A stretch of DNA of 52,412 nucleotides, taken from positions 1 through 52,412 of the forward strand of contig NZ_WHOB01000095.1 of the NCBI RefSeq assembly GCF_013141775.1, given 5' to 3'. Positions 41,914 through 51,579 of the stretch are shown here, piece by piece. This DNA is from Paenibacillus phytohabitans. Lineage in GTDB: Bacteria; Bacillota; Bacilli; Paenibacillales; Paenibacillaceae. The translations under genes and the position numbers were made by a program. The notes beneath the pieces are model-generated. The model was given only the letters and a program-made list of their open reading frames with translations. It was not told the origin of the DNA and searched no databases. How positions within the stretch are numbered: the first letter of the stretch is position 1; each line of letters opens with the position of its first letter.

Positions 41914-43071
41914 CTACACTGTTGCTTCAGGCGCCCGCTTAACCTTCTGCGGCGCAGAACCAAACAGTACCCAGGCCGGCTTCACATAACGGAAGACGAG
42001 GGCGACGACCAGCCAGGAGCCGGCGAAGGCCACCAGCCAGCCCCCGGCAATGGCAGCCGTGTAGGCAAGCGATCCGCCGTGCAGCGGCAGCTTTCTATAG
42101 AAGAAGAGCAGCGCCGGATGCAGCAGATATATCCCGAAGGAGCAGGCACCTGCAGAGATCAGCAATCTTGCCAGCAGGCTGCGCCCCGCTCCGTACAGCA
42201 GGAAGGACAGCTGGAACAGCACAAGACAAGAGAGCAGCGCATGAAGATTGGAGAAGCCTTCATACCATAGACTGTTGATGACCGTCTTCTTCGTATAATT
42301 GTTGAACCACAGCTCCACATGAACAATTCCTGCAGCGGCCCATAAGAACCACAGCACAATCCAGCTTGCACCCTTACCGGAGCGCCACCCTTCACGGGTA
42401 GGAATCAGCCACTTTTTCAAAGAGCTGTAATATACCGCAATCGCTGCACCGAGCAGGAAATAAGAGAAGTACGTAATTGCAAGACTGCCCTTGGACAGCT
42501 GCCAGTATCCATGATTAGCCATATATTTGTTCAGCAGCACGAATCCCCACTGTAAGGCAAGTCCGATGAGCGGTGCCCACGCCGCCAGACGGCGGACTTT
42601 CTGCAGACACCAGAGCATGAGCGGGAACAGCACATAGAACTGAATAATGATAATAATATAGTACAGATGGGTATACGCCGTACCGGTCCACAGATATTTG
42701 CCGAATTTGGCCGCCTGCTCATTAAGAGGCATGCCCCATGTATGCCCGGCAGTCATTTTCAATATAAAGTACAGCACCGAGAAAACAAGATAAGGCACAA
42801 TAATATAAATCAGCCTTCGGCTATAGAATTTCGCGAGTGTCTTCCCGCCAAGCGGACGGTCAATATAATTGTAGAACAGCACAAACCCGCTTAGGAATAC
42901 AAACGAAGGTACAGCGAACTGGCTGAACTTGTTTATGAACAGAAACGGATGAAACAAAGAGGTATCCAGCGTTTCCGCCAGTGTCCGCGAAGTGGCGTGT
43001 ATCGCTATGACCGCAATAATCGCTATCGCCCGGAATACATCAAGCTGCGGTATTCTTTCCTTTTGAGCCAT
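41914..43071 (-). CDS. Acyltransferase family 3 membrane protein, copy 1
   Basis: A 385-residue integral membrane protein of the acyltransferase_3 (OafA/NodX) family, with about ten transmembrane helices. The catalytic-type His is in VIAIHATSRT near residue 25. FVFLSGFVLFYNYIDRPLGGK and FYSRRLIYIIVPYL give the conserved Arg-rich loop. Such enzymes transfer acetyl or acyl groups to surface polysaccharides or lipids. AGGAGG precedes the ATG. It is clearly paralogous to the next gene, so a tandem duplication is likely. Confidence 0.88.
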   Translation of the reverse strand: MAQKERIPQLDVFRAIAIIAVIAIHATSRTLAETLDTSLFHPFLFINKFSQFAVPSFVFLSGFVLFYNYIDRPLGGKTLAKFYSRRLIYIIVPYLVFSVLYFILKMTAGHTWGMPLNEQAAKFGKYLWTGTAYTHLYYIIIIIQFYVLFPLMLWCLQKVRRLAAWAPLIGLALQWGFVLLNKYMANHGYWQLSKGSLAITYFSYFLLGAAIAVYYSSLKKWLIPTREGWRSGKGASWIVLWFLWAAAGIVHVELWFNNYTKKTVINSLWYEGFSNLHALLSCLVLFQLSFLLYGAGRSLLARLLISAGACSFGIYLLHPALLFFYRKLPLHGGSLAYTAAIAGGWLVAFAGSWLVVALVFRYVKPAWVLFGSAPQKVKRAPEATV

Positions 43072-43131
43072 TATCTTTCCTCCTGCCTAGACCCTCATCC
43101 CTGATGCCCTGAGTTGGGGTCTGTTGAACTC

Positions 43132-44343
43132 TCATGATTTACTGATATCTTTACCTTCGGGCACTCTATTGGTGCTCCCGTGCACAGGCTTGTCCTTCAC
43201 CGGAGGGGCAAGTGAATGCGGTACGCTCCCGAATGCCACCCAGGACAGGCGGATGCGGCGGAACGCAAATTGCACAAGTATCCAGCTTCCTGCCAGCGCC
43301 GCAGCCAATCCTCCGTAAATATAGAATACATAGGTTAATGAATCTGTAGGAATTCCCGTTCCGAATCTTCTATACACTGCAAGCAGCAGAGGATGGATCA
43401 GATACAACGCAAATGAAACCTCACCCAGCCGGGTCAAAATAGCAACGATCACCTTCGGTGCCCTGCGGTAGATAAGAAAAGTGGCATACAGCAGCACCAG
43501 CGCTGACAGCATCGTATGTACATTCCAGAGCAGCTCGTACCAGAGCGAGTCCGTCCATATCCCGAAATGGCGGGCTCTATACCATAATTGTACATGCGTG
43601 AAGGCCGCTCCGAGCCACAATGTAACAAGCAGCAGGATAAGCATTTTATACCTGGCAGCCAGTTCACGCCAAGGCTTCATCAGCCACAGCTTGATCGCTT
43701 CAAAATTAATGGCGATATAGGCGCCCAGCATATAGTATGCCAGATACGAGATCGACAAGCTTCCTTTTTCCACAATATGCAACTGATACTTGTTCCAGAT
43801 AATGAATACCCACTGCAGCGAAAGTCCAATCGGAAAAGCCCAGCGCACCCACAGCCGTGAGCTCTGCAGCAGCTTAAGCAGCAACGGAAACAGCAGGTAG
43901 AACTGGATGCTGATGAATACGAAATACAAATGCGCATACGCCGAACCCGTAAATAAGGCACCCAGGAAGCCGGAGATGCTCTCTGCCAGAGGCTGTGCCA
44001 GCTTCCCATTCACGTACAGGGTCAATCCGTAATAGCCGATGGATACCAGCATATAGGGGAGCAGAATGTACTTCAGCCTGCGGCGGTAAAAGCTTCCGAT
44101 CAGACTCCGCGTCACGGGCCGCCCGTAATAATTATAGAACAGCACAAAGCTGCTTAGAAAAATAAACGACGGTGTACCGAATTTAAAGAAGATGTTGATC
44201 CAGTTCAGCCAATAATAATAGGGTGACTGGAGTGCCAATTCTCCGGCCGCAAAAGATGATGAATGGACATGCAATACGCCCAATATCGCCAGAGCACGGT
44301 ATATATCCAGCTGGGGCAGACGTTCCTGTTTTGCTGCATTCAC
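43132..44343 (-). CDS. Acyltransferase family 3 membrane protein, copy 2
   Basis: A 403-residue paralogue of the neighbouring gene with the same helix plan: QLDIYRALAILGVLHVHSSS, FIFLSSFVLFYNYYGRPV and FYRRRLKYILLPYMLV. The C-terminus carries an extra soluble tail of about 20 residues. GTG start with GAGGA upstream. The two genes lie 60 bases apart and are probably co-transcribed. The surface target is not known. Confidence 0.88.
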   Translation of the reverse strand: MNAAKQERLPQLDIYRALAILGVLHVHSSSFAAGELALQSPYYYWLNWINIFFKFGTPSFIFLSSFVLFYNYYGRPVTRSLIGSFYRRRLKYILLPYMLVSIGYYGLTLYVNGKLAQPLAESISGFLGALFTGSAYAHLYFVFISIQFYLLFPLLLKLLQSSRLWVRWAFPIGLSLQWVFIIWNKYQLHIVEKGSLSISYLAYYMLGAYIAINFEAIKLWLMKPWRELAARYKMLILLLVTLWLGAAFTHVQLWYRARHFGIWTDSLWYELLWNVHTMLSALVLLYATFLIYRRAPKVIVAILTRLGEVSFALYLIHPLLLAVYRRFGTGIPTDSLTYVFYIYGGLAAALAGSWILVQFAFRRIRLSWVAFGSVPHSLAPPVKDKPVHGSTNRVPEGKDISKS

Positions 44344-44574
44344 TTTAAGATTCCTCTTCTCTGCTATGATGGCTGTTCATAGACGCCAAGCGGAAGTGAT
44401 ACCTATCAGGAAGTCTGCCCCTGCTGATTATTTCATTCTGATATGTGCTGCGCGTCCGTATGCGGAAAGATCCGCTCCTGCACTTACAAGTATATCGCCA
44501 ATATATACCCGCCGAACACTTAAAGGTTGCTTAAGATTGCTTAATTGCCCAGGCTGCGAAGTTTACACAAGAAA

Positions 44575-44618
44575 CCCTGCAGCTCCTGCGCAGATACACG
44601 CAATATGAAACTGCAGGG
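44575..44618 (-). terminator. Possible terminator of the hprK operon
   Basis: CCCTGCAG and CTGCAGGG arms enclose 28 bases, followed by TTTCTTG on the minus strand. The rest of the gap 44344-44574 shows nothing clear. Confidence 0.4.
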
Positions 44619-44636
44619 TAAGAGGTTACCTGGTGA

Positions 44637-45146
44637 CTATTCTTCTACAGCCTTCTCCGCTGATCCCGGCGGACGCAGCTCACGCAGCGGATTGCCCCCG
44701 ACGAACGAGCCCGCAGCTACATTCTTGTGCACGACAGAACCCGCGGCGACAACCGCCCAATCTCCAATCGTAACGCCAGGCAATATCGTTGTGTTGGCTC
44801 CAATCAGGACGTTCTCCCCGATAATGACTTCACCCAGCCTGTACTCTTTGATGAGGTATTCATGGGCAAGAATGGTCGTGTTATAGCCGATGACCGAGTT
44901 CTCACCGACCGAAATTTTCTCCGGAAAAAACACATCCACCATCGCCATTAGCCCAAACGCAGTATGCTTGCCCACCTTCATCCCGAGTACCCTGCGGTAG
45001 ATCCAGTTCTTAAGCGGCAAGACCGGACAGTAGCGGGCAATCTGGATAAAAATGAAATTGCGTACGCCCTTCCACGGGCTCACCGTACGGTAAATATACC
45101 AGAGCGAATTATGGCCCTCCACCGGATAGCGGGTTAACTTTCTCAC
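44637..45146 (-). CDS. Acyltransferase with left-handed beta-helix
   Basis: A 169-residue hexapeptide-repeat acetyltransferase. Repeats of the [LIV]-G-x-x-x-x type are visible: VGENSVIGYNTTILAH, IGENVLIGANTTILPGVTIGDWAVVAAGSVVHKNVAAGS. The end VGGNPLREL is typical of the maltose/galactoside acetyltransferase group. It matches yvoF by position after ppaX in B. subtilis. The start overlaps the ppaX stop by four bases. The acceptor is unknown. Confidence 0.9.
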   Translation of the reverse strand: MRKLTRYPVEGHNSLWYIYRTVSPWKGVRNFIFIQIARYCPVLPLKNWIYRRVLGMKVGKHTAFGLMAMVDVFFPEKISVGENSVIGYNTTILAHEYLIKEYRLGEVIIGENVLIGANTTILPGVTIGDWAVVAAGSVVHKNVAAGSFVGGNPLRELRPPGSAEKAVEE

Positions 45147-45796
45147 GGCTGCTTCGTCTCCTGCTCCACTATAGTATATAAGTCCTTCATGTCGTGGATG
45201 ATGTAATCCGGGTTGTACTTCCGCAGCATTTCCTCACCTTTGAGTGACCAGGCAACCGCAGCTACACGCACACCCGCTGCCTTGGCAGACTGAATATCGA
45301 CCGCACTGTCACCTACCATGAGAGTTCTGGCCGGATCAACACCCAGATTAGCAACCGCGGTTAGGACAGGCTCCGGATGCGGCTTCGCCTGACTGACATC
45401 ATTGACCGTCACAATCGTCTCCATATACTTCAGCAGATCGAACATTTCCAGCGCTTTGAGAGTAGTTGGACGAATCTTCGTTGTCACAATCCCGAGCTTT
45501 ATTCCCCGGCTTAACAGCCCTTCCATAGTCTCATTCACATGAGGAAAAGAACGGATTAGCTCATCATGATGCGCATAATTATATGAACGGTAAGAAAGCT
45601 CCAGCACGCTTGTGTCCTGCAGACCGGAGAACGCGCTCATCTGCTGCTGGAGCGTAGTTCCCATATGGGGAATAATCTCTTCCCGGGTTAGAGCCGGGAG
45701 GTTATTCTCCTTCAGCGCATGCATGAACGAGCTGATGATCAGCTCATTAGTATTCACAATCGTTCCGTCCAAGTCAAATAACACGCATTCTATCAT
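45143..45796 (-). CDS. ppaX: Pyrophosphatase PpaX
   Basis: A 217-residue HAD hydrolase that removes the pyrophosphate formed when HprK dephosphorylates Ser46-P HPr by phosphorolysis. HAD motif I is LFDLDGTIVNTNELI, motif II LGIVTTK, motif III KPHPEPV and motif IV VGDSAVDIQSAKAAG. It lies between lgt and the acetyltransferase gene, in the same operon as hprK, which fits its role. Confidence 0.94.
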   Translation of the reverse strand: MIECVLFDLDGTIVNTNELIISSFMHALKENNLPALTREEIIPHMGTTLQQQMSAFSGLQDTSVLELSYRSYNYAHHDELIRSFPHVNETMEGLLSRGIKLGIVTTKIRPTTLKALEMFDLLKYMETIVTVNDVSQAKPHPEPVLTAVANLGVDPARTLMVGDSAVDIQSAKAAGVRVAAVAWSLKGEEMLRKYNPDYIIHDMKDLYTIVEQETKQP

Positions 45797-45804
45797 TAGT
45801 TCTA

Positions 45805-46836
45805 CTACTCCTTTGTTTCCTTATCTTCAGATGAGTCCTTCACCGGCTGGATAGGCTGAGGAGCCTTCTGCGGTGTATTCACTGCACTCTCGGGAACTAC
45901 AGCATCTGCCGCTGCCGGTTTAGTGCTGACAATCGGATCAGAATAATGATCCTTCGGCTGACCGCTGACACGCCGTACAATGATCAATACAACTGCAACG
46001 AGAATGATCAGTAGTGCCAGCAGCTGTGAGATACGGACATTCCCGTATGCCGGATCGAAATACCCCTGCTCAAATCCCAGCCATTTCATCGGACTCCATA
46101 GACCGTTAATGAACGATGCCAAACCGCTGCTGCCGTTAAATCCTAGGCTGTCCGTACGTAAAGCTTCAATAAAGAAGCGGCCGATCGAATACCAGATGAA
46201 ATAAGACATGAAGATTTCACCGGCACGGACAAATTTCTGGCGGCGCAGCACCATGAGGAGCAGAATGCCCAGCAGGCTCCAGAGCGATTCATACAGGAAG
46301 GTCGGATGGTGAAACGCATCCCCTATGTACATTTGATTCACAATAAAGTCCGGCAGATGCAGCTTGTCACGCAGGAAAGATTCCTCTACAACGCCGCCGT
46401 AGGCTTCCTGATTGATGAAATTACCCCAACGGCCAATCATCTGACCGGCGAGCAGTCCAGGTGCACAAATGTCTACGATACGCCAGAACGGATATCCCTT
46501 GTAACGGAAATAAATAATTCCGCAGATGATCGCCCCGATCAGCGCGCCATAAATAGCAATACCGCCATTCCAGACTTTGAATATATCCAGCAAGTTGTCC
46601 TTATAATCTTCCCATTTGAACGCTACAAAATAAATCCGCGCGCCAATGATCGCCGAAGGGACTCCGAGCAGCAGCATGTCCATGAAGAACTCCTGCGGAA
46701 TGTTGTAGCGTTTGCCTTCTTGAATAGCAAGGAATAATCCGGCTAATGCACCAAGACCCAGTATCAAACCATACCAGTGAACAGGCAGTGAACCGATGGA
46801 GAAGACAATCGGATTAATCGCTAATGAAAAAAACAT
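45805..46836 (-). CDS. lgt: Prolipoprotein diacylglyceryl transferase
   Basis: A 343-residue membrane enzyme that adds diacylglycerol to the lipobox Cys of prolipoproteins. Seven transmembrane helices are expected. Conserved segments: VHWYGLILGLGALAGL, WNGGIAIYGALIGAI, RWGNFINQEAYGG and RPTFLYESLW-like HHPTFLYESLW. After the last helix (about residue 290) comes a cytoplasmic tail of about 50 residues rich in Pro, Ala, Ser and charged residues, longer than the usual 270-280 residue enzyme. It lies 12 bases after hprK. Confidence 0.95.
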   Translation of the reverse strand: MFFSLAINPIVFSIGSLPVHWYGLILGLGALAGLFLAIQEGKRYNIPQEFFMDMLLLGVPSAIIGARIYFVAFKWEDYKDNLLDIFKVWNGGIAIYGALIGAIICGIIYFRYKGYPFWRIVDICAPGLLAGQMIGRWGNFINQEAYGGVVEESFLRDKLHLPDFIVNQMYIGDAFHHPTFLYESLWSLLGILLLMVLRRQKFVRAGEIFMSYFIWYSIGRFFIEALRTDSLGFNGSSGLASFINGLWSPMKWLGFEQGYFDPAYGNVRISQLLALLIILVAVVLIIVRRVSGQPKDHYSDPIVSTKPAAADAVVPESAVNTPQKAPQPIQPVKDSSEDKETKE

Positions 46837-46848
46837 GCTCTCACACTC

Positions 46849-47787
46849 CTAGTCCAGATCATCCATGTCTTCAGAGATGGTGGCTGTAAGTTTATTCGTA
46901 AATTGTAGAGCCGCGTTAAAGCCCATTTGTTTCAACCGGTAGTTCATCGCCGCAACCTCGATAATTACCGCAAGGTTACGTCCCGGACGTACGGGGATCG
47001 TTACAAGCGGCACATCGGTGTCAATGATCCGTGTAGTCTCCTCATCCAGTCCGAGCCGGTCATATTGTTTATCCTGCTGCCAGGCCTCGAGTCTAACGAC
47101 CAGTGTGATCCGCTTATGATTACGGATGGCCCCGGCACCGAAGAGAGTCATTACATTAATAATCCCTACCCCGCGGATTTCGAGCAAATGACGAATGAGC
47201 TCCGGAGCTGTACCATGCAGCTGGTTATCCGAGGTCTGACGGATCTCTACAGCATCATCGGCGATCAGGCGGTGCCCGCGTTTAACCAGTTCGAGCGCCG
47301 TTTCACTTTTACCGATACCGCTGCTGCCTGTAATCAGCATACCTACACCATATACATCACAGAGAACACCGTGGATTGTTGCCGTAGGTGCCAGTCTGCC
47401 TTCCAGGAAGCTTGTCAGTCTGCTCGAGAAAATAGTGGTCGCCATTGAGCTGCGCAGCACAGGTAATCCCTTTTCATTACTGATCTCAATAAGCTCCTGC
47501 GGAACATCCAGTGCACGGGTAATTACAATACAAGGGGTATTATCGTTGCAAATCCCGCGAATCCGGCTTTTGCGTTCTTCCTCAGGTAGCATTGAGAAAA
47601 AAGCCAGCTCTGTTTTGCCCAGCAGCTGAACACGTTCTTCCGGATAATATTCGAAATAACCGGCCATTTCCAGTCCCGGACGATTCAAATCATCCACTGT
47701 AATCGGTCTTTTCAGACCCTCTTGTCCGGAAACAACCTCTAATTGAAAATGCTGTACCAGTTCTGATACCTTTACCTTCTTAGCCAT
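46849..47787 (-). CDS. hprK: HPr(Ser) kinase/phosphorylase
   Basis: A 312-residue bifunctional enzyme that phosphorylates Ser46 of HPr and Crh with ATP and removes the phosphate with Pi. Walker A is ITGSSGIGKSE near residue 155, and the signature VRPGRNLAVIIEVAAMN follows. The N-terminal part (1-130) is the MurF-like fold domain. ATG 47787 has AAGGA nine bases upstream. First gene of hprK-lgt-ppaX. Its targets include the HPr-like protein encoded at 21556-21825, linking two parts of this window. Confidence 0.96.
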   Translation of the reverse strand: MAKKVKVSELVQHFQLEVVSGQEGLKRPITVDDLNRPGLEMAGYFEYYPEERVQLLGKTELAFFSMLPEEERKSRIRGICNDNTPCIVITRALDVPQELIEISNEKGLPVLRSSMATTIFSSRLTSFLEGRLAPTATIHGVLCDVYGVGMLITGSSGIGKSETALELVKRGHRLIADDAVEIRQTSDNQLHGTAPELIRHLLEIRGVGIINVMTLFGAGAIRNHKRITLVVRLEAWQQDKQYDRLGLDEETTRIIDTDVPLVTIPVRPGRNLAVIIEVAAMNYRLKQMGFNAALQFTNKLTATISEDMDDLD

Positions 47788-48011
47788 GTATGTCCGTCCT
47801 TTCGTCACCTGCGGTTGTGCCCGTTTCCTGCACCCGGGTTCACAACTTTTCCCATTCCAGCTACAGGTAATTCTCCTGCTATCTTAATTGATAACGCCTA
47901 TGAATGCAATCTTATTACCTACGGTATTGCTAAGCCAGTCCTGACGGAATCCCCTGCTTTCCGGGTCCTTGGACCATTACGTTTTATCTCCGGCTCTACA
48001 TGCCCAATACA

Positions 48012-48040
48012 AGAAAAAGCCGCCTGTGAGGGCGGCTTTC
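48012..48040 (-). terminator. Terminator of the ugpC-like gene
   Basis: AAAGCCGCC-CTCACA-GGCGGCTTTTTC on the minus strand. The gap 47788-48011 shows nothing else. Confidence 0.85.
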
Positions 48041-48074
48041 TTCTATTATAACCTATATCCCGCTGTGCTTTGTC

Positions 48075-49196
48075 TTATCCCAGCAGAATGTTCAGTTCGG
48101 ACTCTTTATCGAAGAGGTGAATTTTGTTCATGTCGATTGCCAATCTAGGCTTGCTGCCTTCACGGGTAGTGGAACGTCCATCTACACGGGCAATTACAGT
48201 GTTAGCGCCAAGGCCGCTCAAGTAGAGGAGCATTTCATGACCAAGGTTTTCAGTAACATCAACCAGCGAAGTGAAGATTGTGTTAGGGGAAGCTTCCAGG
48301 AACACTGGCTCTTCATGAATATCTTCTGGACGAACGCCCATGATTACATCTTTGCCGATATAACCTTTGTTGCGCAGGATTGTAGCTTTGCCGCCTGGAA
48401 CTTCAACATCAAGGTTATCTGCGCGGAAGCGAACAGCGCCGCCAACATCGGAGAGTGTACCATTGATAAAGTTCATTGTTGGGGATCCGATGAATCCTGC
48501 AACGAACAGGTTTGTAGGCTCATTGTACAATTCTTCAGGGGAAGCTGCTTGTTGAATGATACCATCGTACATAACTACGATACGGTCACCCATTGTCATA
48601 GCTTCTGTCTGGTCATGCGTTACATAGATACAAGTGGTTTCAAGACGTTTAACCAGCTTAGTGATTTCAGCACGCATTTGACCACGAAGTTTAGCATCCA
48701 AGTTGGAAAGAGGCTCATCCATCAGGAAGACTTGCGGATCACGGACAATAGCGCGGCCCAGAGCGACACGTTGGCGTTGACCACCGGACAGTGCCTTAGG
48801 TTTGCGTTCCAGCAAATGCTCGATATCGAGAATTCTTGCTGCTTCGCGCACTTTCTTGTCGATTTCTTCTTTCTTCACTTTACGCAGTTTCAGACCGAAA
48901 GCCATGTTCTGATACACGCTCATATGCGGGTACAGGGCGTAGGATTGGAATACCATCGCGATATCGCGGTCTTTAGGAGCCACGTCATTCACTACACGGT
49001 CACCAATGTACATTTTACCTTCAGAGATTTCTTCAAGACCTGCGATCATACGCAGTGTTGTGGATTTACCGCAACCGGAAGGACCAACCAGTACGAGAAA
49101 TTCCTTATCTTTAATATCAAGATTGATATCGATTACTGTTGCTTTATCGGAACCCGGGTATTTTTTGAAAATATGCTCTAAACGTACGCCTGCCAT
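48075..49196 (-). CDS. ugpC: ABC transporter ATPase of the MsmX/UgpC/MalK type
   Basis: A 373-residue ATPase. Walker A is GPSGCGKST, the Q-loop is FQSYALYPHMSV, the signature is LSGGQRQRVALGRAI, Walker B is VFLMDEPLSNLDAKLR, and the switch His is in VTHDQTEAM. The last 120 residues form the OB/TOBE regulatory domain of MalK type (IMGVRPEDIHEE). No permease or binding-protein gene is adjacent. That fits a general ATPase shared by several sugar importers, as MsmX in B. subtilis. ATG 49196 has GAGGGGG eight bases upstream. Confidence 0.94.
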   Translation of the reverse strand: MAGVRLEHIFKKYPGSDKATVIDINLDIKDKEFLVLVGPSGCGKSTTLRMIAGLEEISEGKMYIGDRVVNDVAPKDRDIAMVFQSYALYPHMSVYQNMAFGLKLRKVKKEEIDKKVREAARILDIEHLLERKPKALSGGQRQRVALGRAIVRDPQVFLMDEPLSNLDAKLRGQMRAEITKLVKRLETTCIYVTHDQTEAMTMGDRIVVMYDGIIQQAASPEELYNEPTNLFVAGFIGSPTMNFINGTLSDVGGAVRFRADNLDVEVPGGKATILRNKGYIGKDVIMGVRPEDIHEEPVFLEASPNTIFTSLVDVTENLGHEMLLYLSGLGANTVIARVDGRSTTREGSKPRLAIDMNKIHLFDKESELNILLG

Positions 49197-49305
49197 TGTA
49201 TTTCCCCCTCGAGTCAATTATTGGATTAGAAAATCAAACGCTTTCTTGTACACTTATCTTACCCCAGACCAGGCCTCCTGGCTATTTGTAAGGTTCACAA
49301 AAATC

Positions 49306-50403
49306 CTATTTTCTTTTCGTCACTTTATACAATAACATGGCTAACTTCACAATCGCCGCATCCCCGAAACTGCGGACATCCGCTCCCGTTTCCTGTTTGA
49401 TCTTGTCGAGTCTGTACAGGAGCGTATTCCGGTGGATATACAGCTTCTTCGCGGTTTCGCTGACATTGCAGTCCATTTCAAAAAAAGTCTCCAGCGTCAG
49501 CAGCATTTCCTTATCCGCCAGCACAGCCGTATAATCACCGATCTGACCCAGCAGCTGTCTGCGGCGGTCATCGGGGATACTGTTCACCAGACGCTCCATA
49601 TGAAGCTCCCACGGCAGATGGATATAATCACCTACCTGGAAGATCCGGCCCAGAATAATCGTCTCGCGCAGCAGAGCCACGGAGCCTGTCAGGCCTTTAA
49701 CCGGAATGATGGCCGGAGAAACCGCCAGATGGAAGACGCCAACCCATTCACTGGCGATCAGTTCATGCAGTCCCATAGAGGTCTGAGACAGCAGATCCTC
49801 AGCACTTTCTTCCTCATCTTCCTTATCATCTCCGCCGGTGAGCAGTTCCTTACGGGCTAAAATTAACCATTCCTTATCCAACAGCGGAATTAGCAGAACT
49901 TCGTTCTCGAAATAACTGCGTAACAGCTTCATTAACGAACGGTATGTCATCTGCGGATTATGGACATTCTCACTAACCAGCAAAAAAGGAATCATATCCC
50001 CGAACAGCCGGCCTTTCAGCGTAATATCATCCGGAATCTCTGCATCATCCTTTTCTTGCTCGAGCTGCGAGTTCAACCAGCCGCTAAGCTGACGGGCTTC
50101 CATCTCTCCTTCTTCCTTAAGCCCGGTAGCCTTGAGGGCTACCGCGAAATTACGGCCCGCATAATTGACCAGCTGCAGTTCCAGAGGCGACAGCCCTTCT
50201 GTCTCCACCCACACCGCGGTTATACGCCCGTCATTCTCATATAGGGGAATCCACAAATATCCCTCATGAAAGACCGCCTGCTCTTGATCCTTCTCCGTGC
50301 CCATGCCAAAAAGAGAAGCTGAATGCTGCCTCCCGAGCTGCTTGATTCCGGTTCTCTTTCCGGTGAGTTGCTCCAATTTTTGACGCAAAACCTCACTATC
50401 CAT
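49306..50403 (-). CDS. PucR/CdaR-type transcriptional regulator
   Basis: A 365-residue protein whose C-terminal 60 residues contain the PucR-type helix-turn-helix: LLTLETFFEMDCNVSETAKKLYIHRNTLLYRLDKIKQ-like pattern (here split: FFEMDCNVSETAKKLYIHR, NTLLYRLDKI). The N-terminal 290 residues have no recognised sensor motif but include an acidic insert DDKEDEEESAEDL. The effector is unknown. Because it precedes the MsmX-type ATPase gene on the same strand (109 bases apart) it may control it, but the gap is large enough for a separate promoter. ATG 50403 is preferred to the ATG three codons earlier. Confidence 0.85.
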   Translation of the reverse strand: MDSEVLRQKLEQLTGKRTGIKQLGRQHSASLFGMGTEKDQEQAVFHEGYLWIPLYENDGRITAVWVETEGLSPLELQLVNYAGRNFAVALKATGLKEEGEMEARQLSGWLNSQLEQEKDDAEIPDDITLKGRLFGDMIPFLLVSENVHNPQMTYRSLMKLLRSYFENEVLLIPLLDKEWLILARKELLTGGDDKEDEEESAEDLLSQTSMGLHELIASEWVGVFHLAVSPAIIPVKGLTGSVALLRETIILGRIFQVGDYIHLPWELHMERLVNSIPDDRRRQLLGQIGDYTAVLADKEMLLTLETFFEMDCNVSETAKKLYIHRNTLLYRLDKIKQETGADVRSFGDAAIVKLAMLLYKVTKRK

Positions 50404-50519
50404 CGTCACCATTCTCCACCACTTTTGCTCTTTTCGCCTATTTTATCATATTTTGCTGCAAATTGCGGAATAGCTCTCCTGAACCCTGAGTGACATTTGA
50501 TCAGTTGTGTATCAAAAGT

Positions 50520-51464
50520 CTATTTTGCTGCATAATGCTTCTTGGCTGGAGGCAGACTTACCGGATTCATCTTTTTCAAAATCTTATGCATCCAGATCCC
50601 GGCAATGGCTCCTTCGCCCATAGCGACCGTCGCCTGCTCCGCATGCACTGCAACATCTCCTGCCACCCATACATGCTCGATATTAGTCATTAATGAACGT
50701 TTATTCGCCTCCACATGCTTGTTCTTATGAAGCGTCACTCCCAGCTGTGCAGCTAGCTCAGAATGTACCGGATTCTGGCCAAAAGCAATAAACCCGCGCT
50801 CTGCCGGCAGAACCTCCCCGTTCTCCAAGGCTACCGCCTTAATTCTTCCGTTCTCTTCCTCAATGCGGGCAACGGGTTCTTCGATATACTGTATATCCTC
50901 ATCCCGCAGCCGGTTACGATTTTCCGCCGAGACGGGTGTATGTTCATGATTAATGTAGGTCAAATCACCTGTGCGTTCCCTTAAAACAAAAGCCATATTA
51001 GCGCCCACATCACCAGAGCCTATCAATACGGTCTGCCGGTTCTGAATTTCAAAGCCATCACAGTCCGGGCATACATAGATCGTCATGCCAAGGGCAGGCC
51101 GTAAGCCCGGCAGCTCAGGAAACCGGTCCATTACTCCTGTAGCAAGCAGCAGAGTCCGGCCTGCATATTGCTGCCCCCCGGTTCCGTGAAGTATGAATAA
51201 TTCGTCCGGCTTCTCGGCTTTTACTATTCTATCCTTCTGAAACGCTACACCTGCCCTTTCGGCCTGAAGTCTCCCCCTGGCCCGCAGTTCCTCACCCGGC
51301 ACACCGTCAGGCCAGCCCAATATATTATGATAATTCCGGCATATGCTTGATCTTCCGCCTCCTGCATCAATTACAAGCACCTGATGGACCGAGTAACGTC
51401 CCAATTGAATAGCCGCCTGAAGCCCCGCAAAACCGCCGCCCACTATAATCGCATCATAGATCAA
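50520..51464 (-). CDS. Thioredoxin-reductase-like flavoprotein
   Basis: A 314-residue FAD/NAD(P)-binding oxidoreductase. FAD motif: IVGGGFAGLQAAIQLGR; NAD(P) motif: IGSGDVGANMAFVL; C-terminal FAD segment: VWVAGDVAVHAEQATVAMGEG. The redox pair is CPDC (Cys132, Cys135), at the same position as CATC in trxB at 28037-28990, but with different inner residues. It may therefore serve a different partner. It is monocistronic. It resembles a family often annotated as NAD(P)/FAD-dependent oxidoreductase; its electron acceptor is not known. Confidence 0.88.
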   Translation of the reverse strand: MIYDAIIVGGGFAGLQAAIQLGRYSVHQVLVIDAGGGRSSICRNYHNILGWPDGVPGEELRARGRLQAERAGVAFQKDRIVKAEKPDELFILHGTGGQQYAGRTLLLATGVMDRFPELPGLRPALGMTIYVCPDCDGFEIQNRQTVLIGSGDVGANMAFVLRERTGDLTYINHEHTPVSAENRNRLRDEDIQYIEEPVARIEEENGRIKAVALENGEVLPAERGFIAFGQNPVHSELAAQLGVTLHKNKHVEANKRSLMTNIEHVWVAGDVAVHAEQATVAMGEGAIAGIWMHKILKKMNPVSLPPAKKHYAAK

Positions 51465-51579
51465 TTGTCATTCCCTCATTTCTACAGCATTATAGACTTA
51501 TAATTAAACGAGGAGAGCTATTTTAAACGAAATCCGGGTAATTTATATACTTTTTAATATTCAGACCTCCAGAAAATAT

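Noticed and set aside
48117..49181. 354-codon plus-strand frame
   Set aside because: Antisense to the MsmX/UgpC-type ATPase; Cys/His/Phe-rich noise.
49233..49246. Possible CcpA cre site before the ugpC-type gene
   Set aside because: AGAAAGCGTTTGAT fits only the central part of the cre consensus; several outer positions fail.
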